Shown piece after piece: positions 26,044 through 33,951 of a DNA stretch of 64,000 nt (position 1 is its first letter; each line of letters begins with the position of its first letter). The DNA lies in the NCBI GenBank assembly GCA_023382595.1, contig JAHDWB010000001.1:1860001-1924000 (forward strand). Reading direction: 5' to 3'. The notes under the pieces are model-generated. The model ran no database searches, was not told where the DNA came from, and saw only the letters and a list, made by a program, of their open reading frames with translations. Made by a program: the position numbers and the translations under genes. The DNA comes from Anaerolineales bacterium (GTDB lineage Bacteria > Chloroflexota > Anaerolineae > Anaerolineales > Villigracilaceae).

Positions 26044-28176
26044 ATGAAATTCATTACTTCTCCCTCCCAAAAATTCGACCTGCCCAAGCGCATCACGCGC
26101 CTCGGCGAACTTGCCACCAATTTGTGGTGGACGTGGCATCCTGAAGCGACCCGTCTCTTCGGGCGCCTCGATTATGACCTGTGGGAACGCCTCGCCCACA
26201 ACCCGATCCGCCTGCTGAACGAGATCGAGCAGGGACGCTTGAAGCAAGCCGCCAAGGACAAGGATTATCTTGCGCTGTACGATGAGGTCTTTGCGGCATT
26301 CGACGATTATTTCAAAAAAGAGACCTGGTCACAGCAGGCACACCCCGAGCTGAAAGATCCCATCGCATACTTCTCGATGGAATACGGTTTGCACGAAACC
26401 CTGCCCATCTATTCGGGCGGCTTGGGCGTGCTTTCCGGCGACCACCTCAAGGAAGCCTCCGACCTCGGTCTGCCGTTCGTCGCCGTCGGTTTCATGTACG
26501 CGCAGGGCTACTTCTCTCAGCGCATCAGCGAGGACGGCTGGCAGGAGGCGCTCAACAATTTGCTGCACTTCGAGCATCTGCCTGTCGCGCTCGTCACGCA
26601 GGACGGGAAACCGCTCACCCTTGAGATCAAATTCCCAGACCGCAGTATCCACTTCCAGATCTGGGAGGTGCGTGTCGGTCGCATCCCGCTCTACCTGCTC
26701 GATTCCAACGTCGAAAGCAACAACGACTATGACCGCCTGCTCACCGCCCGCCTGTACTGGTCCGACCTGGACCGCCGCATCATGCAGGAGATATTGCTGG
26801 GGATCGGCGGAGTCCGCGCTTTGCGGGCGCTGGGATATGACCCAGCCGTCTGGCACATGAATGAGGGGCACGCCTCTTTCCTGACCCTGGAGCGGGCTCG
26901 TGAACTCGTGGCAAAAGGACTCCCCTTTGCCGATGCCGCCAAACAGACCCTCCCGCAGAACATCTTTACCACCCACACACCCGTCCCTGCCGGCAATGAC
27001 GAATTCCCGCTCTGGTTAATTGATAAATATCTCGCCACCTACTGGTCCGAGCTGGGACTCACCCGTTCCGAATTCGTGGACGTTGCCAAGCATCACCAGC
27101 CGCACGGCGAGACGTATTCCATGCCGATCCTTGCGCTGAAATTATCGGGAGGCAGCAATGGCGTGTCCGAACTGCACGGCGAAGTCTCGCGTGATATGTG
27201 GAAATTCCTGTGGAGCAATCTGGACGTAAAAGATGTGCCGATCGACCATGTTACCAACGGTGTGCACACCCGCAACTGGCTCGCGCGCCGCATGAACCTC
27301 CTGCTCGAAAAACATCTCGGCGCGGACTGGTACGACCGTCTTGATGACCACAAATTCATGGAGAAAGTGGATTCCATCCCCGATGATGAGTTATGGGCGG
27401 TGCGCCTGCATCTCAAACGAAAACTGGCGTTCTACCTGCGCGAGCGTGTCCGTGACCGCTGGCGTCATGGCGGATTCCATCCCGTGCAGGTCGTTTCCTC
27501 GGGCGTGCTTATCAATCCCTACGCGCTGACCATCGGATTCGCGCGCCGCTTCGCCACGTACAAACGCGCCAGCCTCATCATGTCGGACGTGGAACGTCTG
27601 CTCGACATCATCAACCGTCCGAACATGCCCGTGCAGATCATCTTTGCCGGCAAGGCGCATCCCGCCGATGAACCCGGCAAGCAGTTGATCCAGAAGGTGT
27701 ACCGCACGGTCAAGAAAGCCGAAACGGGCGGACGCCTCGTCTTCCTCGAAGATTACGATATGAACCTCGCCCGCTACCTCGTCCAAGGCGTGGACGTGTG
27801 GATGAACACCCCGCGCCGTCCCTACGAAGCCAGCGGGACTTCGGGCATGAAAGCCGCCATCAACGGCGTATTGAACTTTTCCATTCTCGATGGCTGGTGG
27901 CGGGAGGCATATAACGAGCGCAACGGCTGGGCGATCGGCGAAGAGAGAGAATACGAATCTGCCGAGGCGCAGGATGCCGCCGATGCCGAAAGCTTGTATC
28001 GAACGCTCGAGCATCAGATCATCCCGCTGTTCTATAATCGCGATCCAAAGGAAATGTCCCACGATTGGATTGCCCGCATGAAGGATGCGATGAAGACCGT
28101 CATCCCGCAATTCTCCACCCGCCGCATGGTCAAGGAATACGTGGAGAAGTTCTACGCGCCTGCCGCGAAAAAATAA
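26044..28176 (+). CDS. glgP: Alpha-glucan (glycogen/maltodextrin) phosphorylase
   Basis: A 710-residue GT35 enzyme releasing glucose-1-phosphate from alpha-1,4-glucans with pyridoxal phosphate. It has an N-terminal DUF3417 region (~10-115, 'NLWWTWHPEATRLF') typical of the shorter bacterial/archaeal phosphorylases. Then come 'AYFSMEYGLHETLPIYSGGLGVLSGDHLK' (~115), the phosphate/glucan site 'HMNEGHASFL' (~285) and the PLP region 'MNTPRRPYEASGTSGMKAAINGVLNFSILDGWW' (~590). In that region the family usually has a PLP Lys in 'SGTSGMKAA', which is present here. ATG 26044 is used because homology begins there. No other glycogen genes are nearby. Confidence 0.94.
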   Translation: MKFITSPSQKFDLPKRITRLGELATNLWWTWHPEATRLFGRLDYDLWERLAHNPIRLLNEIEQGRLKQAAKDKDYLALYDEVFAAFDDYFKKETWSQQAHPELKDPIAYFSMEYGLHETLPIYSGGLGVLSGDHLKEASDLGLPFVAVGFMYAQGYFSQRISEDGWQEALNNLLHFEHLPVALVTQDGKPLTLEIKFPDRSIHFQIWEVRVGRIPLYLLDSNVESNNDYDRLLTARLYWSDLDRRIMQEILLGIGGVRALRALGYDPAVWHMNEGHASFLTLERARELVAKGLPFADAAKQTLPQNIFTTHTPVPAGNDEFPLWLIDKYLATYWSELGLTRSEFVDVAKHHQPHGETYSMPILALKLSGGSNGVSELHGEVSRDMWKFLWSNLDVKDVPIDHVTNGVHTRNWLARRMNLLLEKHLGADWYDRLDDHKFMEKVDSIPDDELWAVRLHLKRKLAFYLRERVRDRWRHGGFHPVQVVSSGVLINPYALTIGFARRFATYKRASLIMSDVERLLDIINRPNMPVQIIFAGKAHPADEPGKQLIQKVYRTVKKAETGGRLVFLEDYDMNLARYLVQGVDVWMNTPRRPYEASGTSGMKAAINGVLNFSILDGWWREAYNERNGWAIGEEREYESAEAQDAADAESLYRTLEHQIIPLFYNRDPKEMSHDWIARMKDAMKTVIPQFSTRRMVKEYVEKFYAPAAKK

Positions 28177-28185
28177 TGATAGGTA

Positions 28186-28208
28186 GGGGCACAGCGTCGC
28201 TGTGCCCC
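28186..28208 (+). terminator. Short GC-rich hairpin after glgP
   Basis: GGGGCACAGC / GCTGTGCCCC around GTC, without a T-run. It may be a small palindromic repeat instead of a strong terminator. Confidence 0.45.
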
Positions 28209-28221
28209 ACGGAGATCGTCT

Positions 28222-28566
28222 ATGTTCCCAGAAATCACCGTCACCGAACTATCCGAGAAACTGAAATCCGACGAGAAATTCGTCCTGCTGGACGTGCGCG
28301 AACTCGTCGAGTTGGGATATGCCAAGATCGAAGACAGCAGGCTGGAGGTCACGCCGGTGAGCCGCCTTTCAACCGAAGGACCGGGTGCACTACCCGAGTC
28401 GGTCAGGTCACAGGAAGTGCCCGTATTCGTCATCTGTCATCACGGCAACCGCAGCATGCAGGTGACCGCGTGGCTGGCGCAGCAGGGGTATAAGAACGTC
28501 TTCAACGTGTGTGGGGGGATCGACGAATACGCGCGGACGGTGGATTCTTCAATCGGGTTTTATTAA
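28222..28566 (+). CDS. Rhodanese-like domain protein
   Basis: A 114-residue single-domain rhodanese. 'VLLDVRELVELGYAKIEDS' is the typical N-terminal block, the active-site loop is 'CHHGNRS' with the catalytic Cys near residue 73, and 'NVCGGIDEYA' is the usual C-terminal motif. Family members carry persulfide sulfur. It begins 45 nt after glgP, separated by a hairpin, and a GGAGAT site precedes the ATG. Confidence 0.92.
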   Translation: MFPEITVTELSEKLKSDEKFVLLDVRELVELGYAKIEDSRLEVTPVSRLSTEGPGALPESVRSQEVPVFVICHHGNRSMQVTAWLAQQGYKNVFNVCGGIDEYARTVDSSIGFY

Positions 28567-28569
28567 CAT

Positions 28570-28630
28570 CGCAGGGGCGCTATGCCCCTGCGATTCTTAA
28601 ACCAGAATGCCGTCCGCAAGGACGGCATTC
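28570..28630. terminator. Two consecutive hairpin terminators
   Basis: CGCAGGGGC / GCCCCTGCG at 28570-28592 and GAATGCCGTC / GACGGCATTC at 28605-28630. They can serve the rhodanese gene on the plus strand and the small minus-strand transcript described at 28653. Confidence 0.65.
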
Positions 28631-28635
28631 GTGGG

Positions 28636-28678
28636 GCGCTGTGGCTTCCTTCTTACTTGAGGAGGGATGCCACAGCGC
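28636..28678 (-). terminator. Hairpin overlapping the end of a small ORF
   Basis: GCGCTGTGGC / GCCACAGCGC with a 23-nt loop. The small ORF at 28653-28709 terminates inside the loop, so translation and folding of this stem are mutually exclusive. Confidence 0.5.
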
Positions 28679-28709
28679 TGGGTTTAATGCTACTATCCAT
28701 GTTAGACAT
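28653..28709 (-). CDS. Putative 18-residue peptide with very strong ribosome binding site
   Basis: The minus strand reads MSNMDSSIKPSAVASLLK followed by TAA. The ATG is preceded by AAAGGAGGAGGTG, a near-perfect Shine-Dalgarno with 5-nt spacing, among the best in the window. A promoter lies at 28770-28798 and hairpins follow, so it has the layout of an independent gene. The peptide has no signal sequence or recognised motif. It could be a leader peptide, a small protein or the 5' end of a small RNA. Confidence 0.45.
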   Translation of the reverse strand: MSNMDSSIKPSAVASLLK

Positions 28710-28769
28710 CACCTCCTCCTTTCATTAGGATGGCGAATTCAATTTGCTTGCCCCCGGAACGATGCCGAA

Positions 28770-28798
28770 AGTATGTCACAAAATATTTCGGATGTCAA
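28770..28798 (-). promoter_or_regulatory. Promoter for the small minus-strand transcript
   Basis: On the minus strand TTGACA (28793-28798) and CATACT (28770-28775) are 17 nt apart. The predicted start near 28763 gives a 54-nt leader to the small ORF. Apart from this unit, 28710-28964 holds nothing else recognisable. Confidence 0.55.
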
Positions 28799-28964
28799 TA
28801 GCCCGAATTTCGATTCTCACAAAACTGTAATCATTTCCGGGCAGGGACAGGGAATTGCGTCATTTTCAGAAATTTGATACCTTTTGAGAGACTCCGCAAG
28901 TCCCGCGGGGCTATCCTTCGCCAATGCCTTTGCAACATACGGTAAATCCATTTAGGAGCAATCC

Positions 28965-30554
28965 ATGAAAACCAATCCAACCAAACTCTGGCTCATCGTC
29001 CTCGCCCTCGGCTGGGTCTTCGACTTCCTCTTCTGGGATAAAGGCTTCGGCATCAACTTCGCCATCTTCTGGACGGCTGGACTGATCGTCGCCTTCTACC
29101 TTCTTCTGAGCAACGGACTGCGCCCGCATCGTTCATCCCTCATCCTGATCCCGCTCTTCGGCTTCTTCGCCGCTGTGACCTTCCTGCGCGCCGAGCCGAT
29201 GACGACCTTCCTCGCCGTCACCTTCACTCTGCTCACGCTGACCATTCTGACCGTCACCTACCTCGGCGGGCGCTGGATGCAATACTCGCTCGCGGATTAT
29301 TTCATGAAGGCATTATCCCTGATCGGCAGTCTGCTTGCGCGCCCGATCTCGTTTACTTCCGAAGCGCGCAAAGCGCAGACAGACTCGGGAAAGCCGCCCG
29401 CAAAATACAAATTCATGCCGCTCCTGCGCGGAATCCTGATCGCCCTGCCGGTCGTGGCGGTTTTTGCATCCCTGCTCGCCTCCGCGGACATGGTCTTTAG
29501 TCAACGGCTGGATGCGTTCATCGAGATGTTCAAACTCGAAAACCTGCCCGAATACATCTTCCGTTTGATCTATATTGTCATCGTCGGTTATGCGTTGATG
29601 GGAGTCGTCCTGCACGCCGCCTCCGCCTCGAAAGACGAAAAACTGGTCGGCGAGGAAAAGCCGATGATCCCGCCCTTCCTCGGTTTCACCGAATCAAGCA
29701 TCGTGTTGGGGAGTGTGGTTTTGCTGTTCGCGCTTTTTGTGATCATCCAATTCCAATACTTCTTCGGCGGCACTGCCAACATCACCTTCGAGGGGTATTC
29801 CTACGCCGAATACGCCCGCCGCGGATTTGGCGAACTGGTCACGGTGGCGTTCTTCGCCCTGTTGATGTTCCTCACCTTGAGCGGTATCACCAAACGCGAA
29901 ACCGAAACCCAGCGAAAGATTTTCTCAGGTTTGGGCATCGCGCTTGTCGCTTTGCTGTTGGTCATGCTCGTTTCCGCGTACCAGCGCCTGGTCCTGTATG
30001 AGGCGGCGTACGGCTTCACCCGTCTGCGCACCTACACCCATGTCTTCCTCGTCTGGATCGGTCTTCTGCTCATCGCCACCATCGTTCTCGAAATCCTCCG
30101 CAGGGAACGCGCCTTCGCGTTCGCCATGCTGATCGCTTCCTTTGGCTTCGCCATCTCGCTTCCGCTCCTCAATGTGGATGCGTTCATCGTCAAGCAAAAC
30201 ATCCAACGCGAGATTCAGGGACAGGCAAGTGAAGATCTCGACTCACGTTACTTCCTCGACCTTTCTGATGATGCCATCCCTCCGCTTGTGAACGCGCTTC
30301 AGACTCCGACCCTGCCTGACTCTGTCCATGAGAAGGTTGGCGCGGCTCTGGCATGTATCCGCCACCAGCGTGGATTGAACGAAAGCGAGCGGACATGGCA
30401 ATCCTTCCACCTCGCCCGTCTCAACGCGGACAACGCGCTGGCTTCTGTGAACGCTGAACTCGACCAGTACAAGATCATAGACAGGGATTATCCTGCGAAA
30501 GCCATCGCTCCCTCTGGCGCGGAGTACGACTGCTGGCGGTATTATTTCGATTAA
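28965..30554 (+). CDS. DUF4173 membrane protein
   Basis: A 529-residue protein with about ten hydrophobic segments (residues ~8-410) and a soluble C-terminal region (~415-529). 'YSYAEYARRGFGELVTVAFFALLMFL' and 'YEAAYGFTRLRTYTHVFLVWIGLLL' are the DUF4173 signatures. The function is unknown. Its stop codon touches the left arm of a palindromic repeat (30554-30628). Confidence 0.88.
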   Translation: MKTNPTKLWLIVLALGWVFDFLFWDKGFGINFAIFWTAGLIVAFYLLLSNGLRPHRSSLILIPLFGFFAAVTFLRAEPMTTFLAVTFTLLTLTILTVTYLGGRWMQYSLADYFMKALSLIGSLLARPISFTSEARKAQTDSGKPPAKYKFMPLLRGILIALPVVAVFASLLASADMVFSQRLDAFIEMFKLENLPEYIFRLIYIVIVGYALMGVVLHAASASKDEKLVGEEKPMIPPFLGFTESSIVLGSVVLLFALFVIIQFQYFFGGTANITFEGYSYAEYARRGFGELVTVAFFALLMFLTLSGITKRETETQRKIFSGLGIALVALLLVMLVSAYQRLVLYEAAYGFTRLRTYTHVFLVWIGLLLIATIVLEILRRERAFAFAMLIASFGFAISLPLLNVDAFIVKQNIQREIQGQASEDLDSRYFLDLSDDAIPPLVNALQTPTLPDSVHEKVGAALACIRHQRGLNESERTWQSFHLARLNADNALASVNAELDQYKIIDRDYPAKAIAPSGAEYDCWRYYFD

Positions 30555-30628
30555 TGTCGTTGTGCGAACCGCCGCTGGTTGAGTAGTCCCGAAGGGATGT
30601 ATCGAAACCAGGCGGTTCGCAACGACAT
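30554..30628. repeat. GGTTGAGTAG-type palindromic repeat inside a larger inverted repeat
   Basis: The core at 30577-30609 runs from GGTTGAGTAG to TATCGAAACC. It is enclosed by inverted arms related to GGCGGTTCGCAACGACAT. It is one of five copies of this core in the window. Confidence 0.85.
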
Positions 30629-30672
30629 ATTTCAGCCGTAAGAACCGCCGCCCATTGACAGTCTATCTTCGC

Positions 30673-31284
30673 ATGGACTTCAAACTGACGATCTTCTCCG
30701 ATTACATCTGACCGTGGTGTTATGTCGGCCAGGGTGTGGTTGACTTGTTGAAAGCTGAATACAACGTGGACGTGGAGTGGCGTCCGTATTATTTGCGACC
30801 CGATACGCCGCCCGAAGGCATGGACCTGCCCGACTACATCCTGCGCGCGCGTGCCAGCGGCGCGGACGAACGCCTGCAAGGCATGGCGAACCAGTACGGC
30901 ATGGAGTTCAATTCTCCAGACCGCATTTACAACACACGGCTGGCGCACGAAGCGACCGAGTACGCGGACGAACATGGCAAGGGACTCGAATTCCACCGCG
31001 CGGTCTTTCGCAAGGTCTATGCGGAGGGATTGGATGTCGGCAAATGGGAGGTGTTACGCGCCGCAGCGGAGGAAGTCGGCTTGGATGGGCAGGACATGCA
31101 AAAGGTCGTAGGAGGCGGGGTTTATACGTCCAAAGTGGCGGAGCAGGTGGCGTGGGCGCAAAGGATCGGCGTGACAGGCGTCCCGACCTATGTCATCAAT
31201 GACCGCTACGCGATCGTCGGCGCACAGCCGTATGAAGTGTTCAAGCGGGCGTTGGGGGAGATTTTCAAGGAAAACAGAAAATGA
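30673..31284 (+). CDS. Candidate selenoprotein: FrnE/DsbA-like oxidoreductase with Sec (TGA) in the active site
   Basis: Read through one in-frame TGA (30709-30711, codon 13), this is a 203-residue DsbA-family protein of the FrnE/HCCA-isomerase type. The N-terminus is MDFKLTIFSDYI, then TGA, then PWCYVGQG. Relatives read 'SD(F/Y)(V/I)CPWCY(I/V)G' there, so TGA replaces exactly the first, nucleophilic Cys of CPWC. The second Cys is intact, as are the helical insertion (~45-140) and the cis-Pro loop 'GVTGVPTYVI' (~170-180), and the frame stays open for 190 codons. A SECIS-like hairpin lies 12 nt after the TGA. The alternative is a GTG start at 30736, which would delete the first strand and the active site, or a recent nonsense mutation. 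No Sec-synthesis genes are in the window. Confidence 0.72.
30724..30744 (+). promoter_or_regulatory. Candidate bacterial SECIS element
   Basis: GTCGGCC (30724-30730) pairs with GGTTGAC (30738-30744), five Watson-Crick and two G-U pairs, around the 7-nt loop AGGGUGU. The loop begins 19 nt after the TGA and has G as its second base. Known bacterial SECIS hairpins place a small G-containing apical loop about 16-37 nt after the UGA, so all these features fit. Confidence 0.6.
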
Positions 31285-31318
31285 AAAAGCGGATGCCGAG
31301 CTGGCATCCGCTTTTTTT
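31284..31318. terminator. Bidirectional terminator
   Basis: Arms AAAAAGCGGATGCC / GGCATCCGCTTTTT around GAGCT, with a T-run, between convergent genes. Confidence 0.92.
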
Positions 31319-31994
31319 ACACTGTGATCAGCCTGTGTTCTTTGTGGCATCCAAGCATGTCGGAGAGGGCGTCCGCAAGGATTCGGTCCACTTCGATGTC
31401 GGCGGTGGATGTGCCTGCCTCCAGATGTGCCATGCGCGTTTTCTCGGTGTTGACGATCAAATCGACTGCCAGTTCGGGCGGGACCTTGCCCGTGTTGATG
31501 ACCAGGTCGAAGGCGTGGATCGCGCCCCACGGCACTTTGTAGAATTCCTCCACGAACGCCTGCCGCACCTTGTCATTCTCCCTGACGATGGTTTCCGCCT
31601 GATCGAAGGTGATGTTTTGATATTCCATCACGCGCCCGACCCGTACCGCAAAGGGAGCCTGCAAACGCACATGCAGGACGTCATCAAACCCGCCCAGCAC
31701 TTCAAATCCGCTGCGCCCAAGGATGACCACATTCCCGTGCCGCGCGACCGCCTGAATGACCTGATTGAGCAGTTTCATCATGGCATCGCGCTGATTCCCG
31801 CGCTGCGCGTCGAACCGCTCCCAGAAACTGGGCAGGGCCTCGTATTCCTTGTCGAACTCCACATACCCGTATTGACCGAGGATATCGCCGATGAAGGTTT
31901 TATCCACAAAATGATAGCCCAGTGTTTTGGCGGTGTTCTGCGCGATCGCATCCCCTTCACTGCCGTATTCTCTCGAAATCGTGATCACGGACAT
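31317..31994 (-). CDS. Cytidylate kinase-like family protein
   Basis: A 225-residue protein starting MSVITISREYGSEGDAIAQ. This is the PF13189 cytidylate-kinase-like family, in which the P-loop is degenerate ('SREYGSEGDAI' in place of GxxxxGK[ST]). Other motifs include 'VVILGRSGFEVL', 'HVRLQAPFAVRVGRVMEYQNI' and 'VINTGKVPPELAVDLI'. True CMP kinase is encoded by cmk at 5116, so this one probably has a different substrate. An AAAGGAG site precedes the ATG at 31994. Confidence 0.85.
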   Translation of the reverse strand: MSVITISREYGSEGDAIAQNTAKTLGYHFVDKTFIGDILGQYGYVEFDKEYEALPSFWERFDAQRGNQRDAMMKLLNQVIQAVARHGNVVILGRSGFEVLGGFDDVLHVRLQAPFAVRVGRVMEYQNITFDQAETIVRENDKVRQAFVEEFYKVPWGAIHAFDLVINTGKVPPELAVDLIVNTEKTRMAHLEAGTSTADIEVDRILADALSDMLGCHKEHRLITV

Positions 31995-32094
31995 GGCTTT
32001 CTCCTTTCCGCAATGCTGGTTCGTCAATTAGATTATGGCATGGTTTGGGGGGATTTTCAATGATGGTTAACGCCGCGCGGTAGATTTAAATAGA

Positions 32095-32122
32095 AAGCGG
32101 AAACCTAACGGAGTTTCCGCTT
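32095..32122. terminator. Hairpin terminator of the AT-rich gene
   Basis: Arms AAGCGGAAAC / GTTTCCGCTT around an 8-nt loop, 28 nt after the minus-strand stop codon. Confidence 0.65.
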
Positions 32123-32149
32123 AAATTACTAACGGCTGTTTGGTGGTTG

Positions 32150-32956
32150 CTATCGATATAATGCTACTGGGCTTATAACAAGTGCTGGACCTTTTATAAC
32201 TTCTGCAAGTTCTTTCTGAGCCAATCCCTGTTGCATTTTCTTTTTCTGTCTAGTATTTAGACTTGGCAACTTTGATGAGAAGGCTGGTAACAAACTGAAT
32301 ACCTCAATTTTTTCGCCTTTTTTGATAACTCGTTGAACTTTACCGAATACTGTTGCATCACCCTCAATATCTGAAAGTTGGCATTTTAAAAACCTTCTTT
32401 GTAAATTCGCTGTGAAACAAAAGGTTGGAGTTGATGACGATTCAAAAACAATAGGAATTGGTTTTCCCTCGGAGATTTTTGAAACAGATTTTAAACCTTC
32501 AAATGCTGCTTTTGTTTTGGCATCTGCAAGTGGTTCTTCACCAACAAGAGACATTATATCCATCCAAGGGGCAAAGTCATCCATTGTTTGCATAAGTGTG
32601 AAGGCTTTAGGTAAGTGAATTCTAGCTTCTATTTCGAGTAAATCACCACGGCGAATCTGTTCCCATATTTCTTGGTCGAAAAGGTCTAAGTATCTAAAAC
32701 CATCTTCTTGTTTCTCTAGTATTTCGTAAAGCCTTTGAAATTTGGCTGCATTGGTTACCGCTAGTCTTTGTTTCATTTCCTTTGACTTTTCGGTTGTCAA
32801 CTCACCCTCAAGAATCTTGTAACCTGCTTTGCCTGTCACGTCCTTTTTTTCGGTTTCTGTTTGGTCAATTGCACTATCTATTACATAGCCTTCAAGCGCA
32901 GCTAAATAGTCATCTAATGTATCTGTATCCAAAAAAAGAAAATTTCTTAAAATCAT
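32150..32956 (-). CDS. DUF6414-like protein in an AT-rich island
   Basis: A 268-residue soluble protein beginning MILRNFLFLDTDTLDDYLAALEGYV, an N-terminus typical of the DUF6414 family. It has charged helices (~30-80) and a C-terminal beta-rich part ending 'GPALVISPVALYR'. The function is unknown. Base and codon use (AAA, TTT, ATT, GAA) are far more AT-rich than all neighbours, which points to recent horizontal gain. It is flanked by its own terminator and an AT-rich promoter region (32957-33060). Possible association with defence or mobile islands is inference. Confidence 0.7.
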   Translation of the reverse strand: MILRNFLFLDTDTLDDYLAALEGYVIDSAIDQTETEKKDVTGKAGYKILEGELTTEKSKEMKQRLAVTNAAKFQRLYEILEKQEDGFRYLDLFDQEIWEQIRRGDLLEIEARIHLPKAFTLMQTMDDFAPWMDIMSLVGEEPLADAKTKAAFEGLKSVSKISEGKPIPIVFESSSTPTFCFTANLQRRFLKCQLSDIEGDATVFGKVQRVIKKGEKIEVFSLLPAFSSKLPSLNTRQKKKMQQGLAQKELAEVIKGPALVISPVALYR

Positions 32957-33063
32957 ATCACCTCACTTTTGCGAAGAACAGCCTAACAATTTAGATGATC
33001 AATTCCATATACAAACTTATGAGCATCAATCCGATAATATCATTATTATAAAGCGGAATTTTT

Positions 33064-33876
33064 TCACTTCCCCTCTTCCACCTTAAACTCAACGATCCGA
33101 TCCAGCCGAAACGTCCGCTCGGCATTGCGGGAGTGGCAGTGTGCCTGCAGGTAGATGTAATCCGCCAAGCCGATCACATCCTTGGGGGTGATCCAGCGTT
33201 CGGACGTCTCGCCGTCCTTGTCCATGTATTTGATGAACAGGCGTTTTCCGCTGTTGATGGCTTCGCTCAACTCGGTCGGCAGGTATACGCCCTCTTCGGG
33301 CCACACAGGCGAGTTGTAAATGCCGATGAAATCCTCCAGCGATTTGCCGACGGACTTGAGCGAATCGGTCATTGCAAAGAACAGGTTCTTCATCGTGATC
33401 GCATCCGCCAGCGCCTGCGAACCGTTCATATTCGCCGCCACGCTGAAATCCTGCGCGAGATGCTTCAGGCTGTACGACGGCAGTTCATAGAACTGGCGCG
33501 CCATCAACAGCGTGTCGATCAGGTTGGGAAATTCGATGGTCCGATTCAGTTTGCGGTATTCGTTGTCAAGGAATTGGATATCGAACTTGGCATTGTGACA
33601 GACGACCACCGCGTCACTGAACAACGGGTCAAGCTGGTCGGTGATCTCTGAGAATTTCGGCGCTGCGGACAGCTTCGACTCGTCCAAGCTGTTGACGTGG
33701 ACAGCCGAAGGCGAAAGAGTCCGCTCGGGATTGATGAGCAGGTCAAGGGTCCCTTTGACGCGTTTGCCTTCGGTCAGCACCACGGCGACCTGGCAGATGC
33801 GGTCCCCGAACCAGGGGGAAAGTCCGGTGGTTTCGATATCCAAAAAAGCGAAGCGGGCAGTTGCAATGTTAAACAT
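33064..33876 (-). CDS. DEDD-type 3'-5' exonuclease fused to a WYL-like domain
   Basis: A 270-residue protein. Residues ~8-165 form a DnaQ-like exonuclease with ExoI 'FLDIETTGLS' (D13, E15) and ExoII 'CHNAKFD' (D99). In ExoIII the expected H-x4-D reads 'SQALAD', so Ser153 replaces the general-base His while D158 remains. Residues ~205-268 ('LSEAINSGKRLFIKYMDKDGETSERWITPKDV...RTFRLDRIVEFKVE') match the WYL fold, which binds nucleic acid or nucleotide ligands. The start at 33876 is set by homology; an AAGGTG lies upstream. The fusion suggests ligand-controlled nuclease or binding activity. Confidence 0.85.
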   Translation of the reverse strand: MFNIATARFAFLDIETTGLSPWFGDRICQVAVVLTEGKRVKGTLDLLINPERTLSPSAVHVNSLDESKLSAAPKFSEITDQLDPLFSDAVVVCHNAKFDIQFLDNEYRKLNRTIEFPNLIDTLLMARQFYELPSYSLKHLAQDFSVAANMNGSQALADAITMKNLFFAMTDSLKSVGKSLEDFIGIYNSPVWPEEGVYLPTELSEAINSGKRLFIKYMDKDGETSERWITPKDVIGLADYIYLQAHCHSRNAERTFRLDRIVEFKVEEGK

Positions 33877-33917
33877 AAGCGGCGCACCTTTTGAGTGCGC
33901 CAATCTTATCATTTTTT

Positions 33918-33950
33918 GTCATTGCGAGCCGTTTCACGGCTCGCAATGAC
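33918..33950. repeat. TCATTGCGAG-type palindromic repeat
   Basis: GTCATTGCGAGCC / GGCTCGCAATGAC around a 7-nt loop, between two minus-strand genes. It belongs to the same family as the outer ends of the repeat at 15231. Confidence 0.85.
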
Positions 33951-33951
33951 A

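Noticed and set aside
30736-31284. GTG-start version of the DsbA-like gene
   Set aside because: It lacks the first beta strand and the CxxC region, begins inside the SECIS-like stem and has no ribosome binding site. The upstream frame restores the full family N-terminus if TGA is read as Sec.
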